Assembly: GCA_021812735.1 (NCBI GenBank)
Contig: JAKAMV010000134.1
Location: forward strand, 1 to 15,494
Origin: Chloroflexota bacterium
Lineage (GTDB): Bacteria; Chloroflexota; Limnocylindria; Limnocylindrales; CSP1-4
Direction: 5' to 3'
Length of the DNA: 15,494 nucleotides
Position numbers and translations under genes: made by a program. The notes below the pieces were generated by a model. The model did no database searches and was not told the origin of the DNA. It saw only the letters and a program-made list of their open reading frames with translations. Below are positions 14,758-15,494 of this stretch, in pieces (within the stretch, counting starts at the first letter, position 1; each line of letters opens with the position of its first letter).

Positions 14758-14773
14758 CGGATGCGCCCACAAT
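14744..14773 (+). promoter_or_regulatory. Probable promoter of the small-protein pair
   Basis: TTGTGC (14744-14749) and CACAAT (14768-14773) are separated by 18 nt. The -35 sits inside the second 18-bp repeat, so a protein bound there would compete with RNA polymerase. The predicted leader to the GTG at 14854 is about 75 nt and contains a strong hairpin. Confidence 0.45.
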
Positions 14774-14813
14774 GGACGAGCCGGTCCTCACAGCGGGGTA
14801 CGGCGGCGCGGAG

Positions 14814-14835
14814 GGCGGCCGGCATTCCGGCCGCC
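14814..14835 (+). promoter_or_regulatory. Leader hairpin just before a Shine-Dalgarno
   Basis: GGCGGCCGG and CCGGCCGCC form a perfect 9-bp all-GC stem with loop CATT. It ends 7 nt before the GGAGG (14843-14847) of the next gene and has no T-run, so it is not an intrinsic terminator. It may affect mRNA stability or ribosome access. Confidence 0.5.
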
Positions 14836-14853
14836 GGCAGATGGAGGCCTGGG

Positions 14854-15114
14854 GTGACGACGCACGACGACGCCTGGGATCGCTACGGCAGAGCGCTGAC
14901 CGGGGCGATGGCCGAGGTTCTCGACGAGCTCCCCGAGGAGGTGCGAGCGCATGCGCTGGAGACGGCCGACTATTGGTTGAGCGTCGGGCTGGCCATCGGC
15001 CTGGAGCACCCGGCCGCAGCGCGCCGGCTCCTCGCACTGATCGAAGCCGAAGAGGCCGAGCGAGCCGCGCTGGTCGAGGACGCTGCGGCCTTCGTGCAGG
15101 AGGCGCTGGCATGA
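14854..15114 (+). CDS. Small acidic helical protein, unknown function
   Basis: An 86-aa protein not assigned to a family. It is strongly acidic and predicted almost wholly helical: a first helix around WDRYGRALTGAMAEVLDELPEE, a central LETADYWLSVGLAIGLE segment with aromatic residues, and a Glu/Ala-rich C-terminal helix (LIEAEEAERAALVEDAAAF) that could form a coiled coil. No membrane segment or signal peptide is seen. The GTG at 14854 is chosen because GGAGG lies 6 nt upstream. Its stop overlaps the start of the next gene (ATGA at 15111), so the two are translationally coupled. The acidic nature contrasts with the very basic downstream partner, which suggests that they bind each other. Confidence 0.8.
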   Translation: MTTHDDAWDRYGRALTGAMAEVLDELPEEVRAHALETADYWLSVGLAIGLEHPAAARRLLALIEAEEAERAALVEDAAAFVQEALA

Positions 15115-15278
15115 GGCGCCGTGGCCTCGTGTCCAGCCTCTATCGGACCGCGCGGTTGGCCAACGACATCTCGACGCTGGCGTCGGGCAACCCACACCGC
15201 ATGGCGCGCCGGGCGAAGAACAGGATCGTCGGCCGCGCCCTGGGTCGCGCCGGCCTCTGGCGCATGCTCTGGGGCTAG
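15111..15278 (+). CDS. Small basic protein, unknown function
   Basis: A 55-aa, strongly basic protein. It reads MRRRGLVSSLYRTARLAND at the N-terminus, then a SGNPHRMARRAKN segment and a C-terminal GRALGRAGLWRMLWG with three Trp/Met-rich hydrophobic positions. It resembles short conserved hypothetical proteins seen in high-GC bacteria, but I cannot name a family. It could bind nucleic acid or a membrane surface. AGGAGG stands 7 nt before the ATG, inside the 3' end of the preceding gene, and the ATGA overlap points to coupled synthesis with the acidic partner. It ends 4 nt before the convergent MFS gene. Confidence 0.75.
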   Translation: MRRRGLVSSLYRTARLANDISTLASGNPHRMARRAKNRIVGRALGRAGLWRMLWG

Positions 15279-15282
15279 GGCT

Positions 15283-15494
15283 TCACTCTGCGATCTCGGC
15301 CTGCGCCGGGACCATCGCCGCTTCGACGTGCTGCGCCGCGTGCGTGGTGCGCAGCGGGATCTCGTGCAGCAAGAGCGACGCCGCGCACGCCACGATCGCG
15401 GCCGCCACGCCGATCCACATCGCGTTGCCGAGCGCGATCGAGAACGCCTGGTGGAAGCCGTTGAGGAAGATCGGCTGCAGCTGCGGCGGGATCC
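15283..15494 (-). CDS. MFS drug exporter, DHA2-like, C-terminal fragment
   Basis: The gene runs off the right edge; only the last 69 residues are visible. They comprise a loop ending in FLNGFHQAFSIALG, one transmembrane helix (NAMWIGVAAAIVACAASLLL), the motif HEIPLRTTHA and a short cytoplasmic tail ending in AEIAE. The pattern NGFHQAF followed by a last helix and an L-R-x-x stretch is typical of 14-helix EmrB/QacA-type exporters. Its substrate cannot be judged. It converges on the small-protein operon with a 4-nt gap. Confidence 0.75.
   Translation of the reverse strand, partial: IPPQLQPIFLNGFHQAFSIALGNAMWIGVAAAIVACAASLLLHEIPLRTTHAAQHVEAAMVPAQAEIAE

Overview
The window is high-GC bacterial chromosome with dense, short operons on both strands, intact housekeeping genes and two tRNAs with encoded CCA. 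No phage, insertion sequence, CRISPR array or rRNA was seen. The gene set (GlpP-type antiterminators, a MsmK/UgpC-like ATPase, methylglyoxal synthase, YibE/F, YwiC-like, a TAP-family hydrolase relic, a CAP-domain relic) together with leaderless-looking promoters suggests a high-GC Chloroflexota or an actinobacterium. I favour Chloroflexota, but the sequence alone does not settle it.

Region 1 (63-3421, minus strand): two tandem, overlapping GlpP-family genes (one canonical, one diverged), then an intrinsic terminator lying 41 nt before a soluble orphan histidine kinase, then a UgpC/MalK-type ABC ATPase. GlpP is a glycerol-3-phosphate-responsive RNA-binding antiterminator in Bacillus. A terminator directly in front of the next gene, with an alternative upstream hairpin, makes a GlpP-controlled attenuation module the most interesting hypothesis in the window.

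Region 2 (3422-4921): a divergent intergenic region with a possible 28-aa ORF, then moaA (molybdopterin biosynthesis), then a GC hairpin between convergent genes.

Region 3 (4957-8995, minus strand): tRNA-His, a YibE/F membrane protein, a polysaccharide-deacetylase lipoprotein, a collapsed TAP-family hydrolase pseudogene that no long open frame shows, and an aldo/keto reductase.

Region 4 (9145-12251, plus strand): a truncated CAP-domain gene, a frameshifted ABC ATPase whose end is fused to the tail of an FtsX-like permease, then an intact lipid kinase, bioY, a terminator and tRNA-Arg.

Region 5 (12367-15494): DUF2892 protein, YwiC-like membrane protein, universal stress protein, methylglyoxal synthase, an uncharacterised pair of small proteins behind a twin-repeat promoter region, and the 3' end of a DHA2-type MFS exporter on the minus strand.

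Three decayed genes lie between 5934 and 10420; two of them keep their N- and C-terminal parts but have lost the middle. Several genes lacking a Shine-Dalgarno instead have TAnnCT exactly 6 nt before ATG, as expected for leaderless mRNAs.
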